Assembly (NCBI GenBank): GCA_002359735.1
Contig: DENS01000001.1
Location: forward strand, 196,671 to 260,670
DNA length: 64,000 bases
DNA from: Micavibrio sp. UBA2638
Lineage (GTDB): Bacteria > Pseudomonadota > Alphaproteobacteria > Micavibrionales > Micavibrionaceae
Direction of reading: 5' to 3'
The position numbers were made by a program, and so were the translations under genes. The notes under the pieces were generated by a model that was not told the DNA's origin, did not search any database, and saw nothing but the letters and a program-made list of their open reading frames with translations. Positions 63,942 to 64,000 of this stretch are shown here, piece after piece (position 1 is the stretch's first letter; every line of letters begins with the position of its first letter).

Positions 63942-64000
63942 GTCATTGCGAGGAACGTAGTGACGCGGCAATCTATATGGATTGCTTCGCTCCGCTCGCA
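63942..64000. repeat. Second palindromic repeat copy, cut by the window edge
   Basis: It begins GTCATTGCGAGGAACG and continues through GGCAATCTATATGGATTGC to the edge at CTCGCA, where the closing ATGAC would be expected. It lies 14 bp after the SDR stop and is the intergenic counterpart of the copy inside rlmJ. Confidence 0.8.

Noticed and set aside
1..64000. tRNA, rRNA, CRISPR, prophage, transposase or classical defence genes
   Set aside because: I looked for T-loop and anticodon-arm patterns, regular repeat-spacer arrays, and integrase, transposase, restriction or toxin-antitoxin motifs and saw none. A tRNAscan, Infernal and profile search would settle this.

Overview
The window reads as a stretch of an alphaproteobacterial chromosome. 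The evidence is: the block tsaE - sugar-nucleotidyltransferase - addB - addA - trxA (AddAB instead of RecBCD); the serA/serC/serB types; a fused indolepyruvate ferredoxin oxidoreductase; the rhizobial style of the hsp20 leader; and moderate G+C with TTGACA-type promoters at 17-bp spacing. The exact order is inference. A Micavibrio/Rhodospirillales-like lineage would fit, but nothing here proves it. No tRNA, rRNA, CRISPR array, transposase, phage or classical defence locus was seen.

Layout. 1-8.3 kb (+): tsaE, a MurU-like nucleotidyltransferase, addB and addA, overlapping or nearly so, then trxA behind its own promoter. 8.3-24.2 kb (-): a long leftward block. It starts with a 2341-residue RTX adhesin carrying two duplicated von Willebrand A domains, followed by its type I secretion system (TolC-like outer membrane protein, LapB-like ABC exporter, HlyD-like adaptor), which runs without a gap into thrS, tspO and infC. 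infC has to start at an AUC codon. 24.5-25.6 kb (+): a CheY-like receiver and a helical partner, divergent from the adhesin. 25.7-31.2 kb: serine synthesis (serA and serC leftward, serB rightward) with a stomatin-like protein and a small unknown gene. 31.3-37.0 kb: a lone ClpA-D1-like AAA protein, an RsmC-like methyltransferase and a second RTX protein with no exporter of its own. 37.2-45.1 kb: a MATE exporter, a KefB-like antiporter, a small lipoprotein, an AsmA-like protein, a disulfide-oxidoreductase relative without its redox cysteines, Hsp20 behind a ROSE-like RNA thermometer, slyX and a HELMH metalloprotease-like protein. 45.2-53.7 kb: leucine catabolism from isovaleryl-CoA to acetoacetate (both methylcrotonyl-CoA carboxylase subunits, methylglutaconyl-CoA hydratase, HMG-CoA lyase, isovaleryl-CoA dehydrogenase), interleaved with leftward rlmJ and a second metalloprotease-like gene. 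53.7-59.5 kb: small orphan genes around a large indolepyruvate ferredoxin oxidoreductase whose last 100 bp are duplicated 600 bp downstream. 59.5-64 kb: a thioesterase, a methyltransferase, and an overlapping thiolase / acyl-CoA dehydrogenase / short-chain dehydrogenase operon that fits isoleucine catabolism.

How the genes work together. The clearest systems are the adhesin plus its secretion machine, which may also export the second RTX protein, and the branched-chain amino acid catabolic genes, which would feed acetyl-CoA, acetoacetate and propionyl-CoA into central metabolism. The least expected observations are: a palindromic repeat inserted in frame in rlmJ, with another copy at the right edge; the duplicated 3' tail of the oxidoreductase gene bracketing one orphan gene; the AUC start of infC; the thermometer hairpin of hsp20; the overlap of a secretion operon with thrS; and the stand-alone AAA protein lacking the pore-loop tyrosine. 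No complete new system can be asserted from sequence alone.
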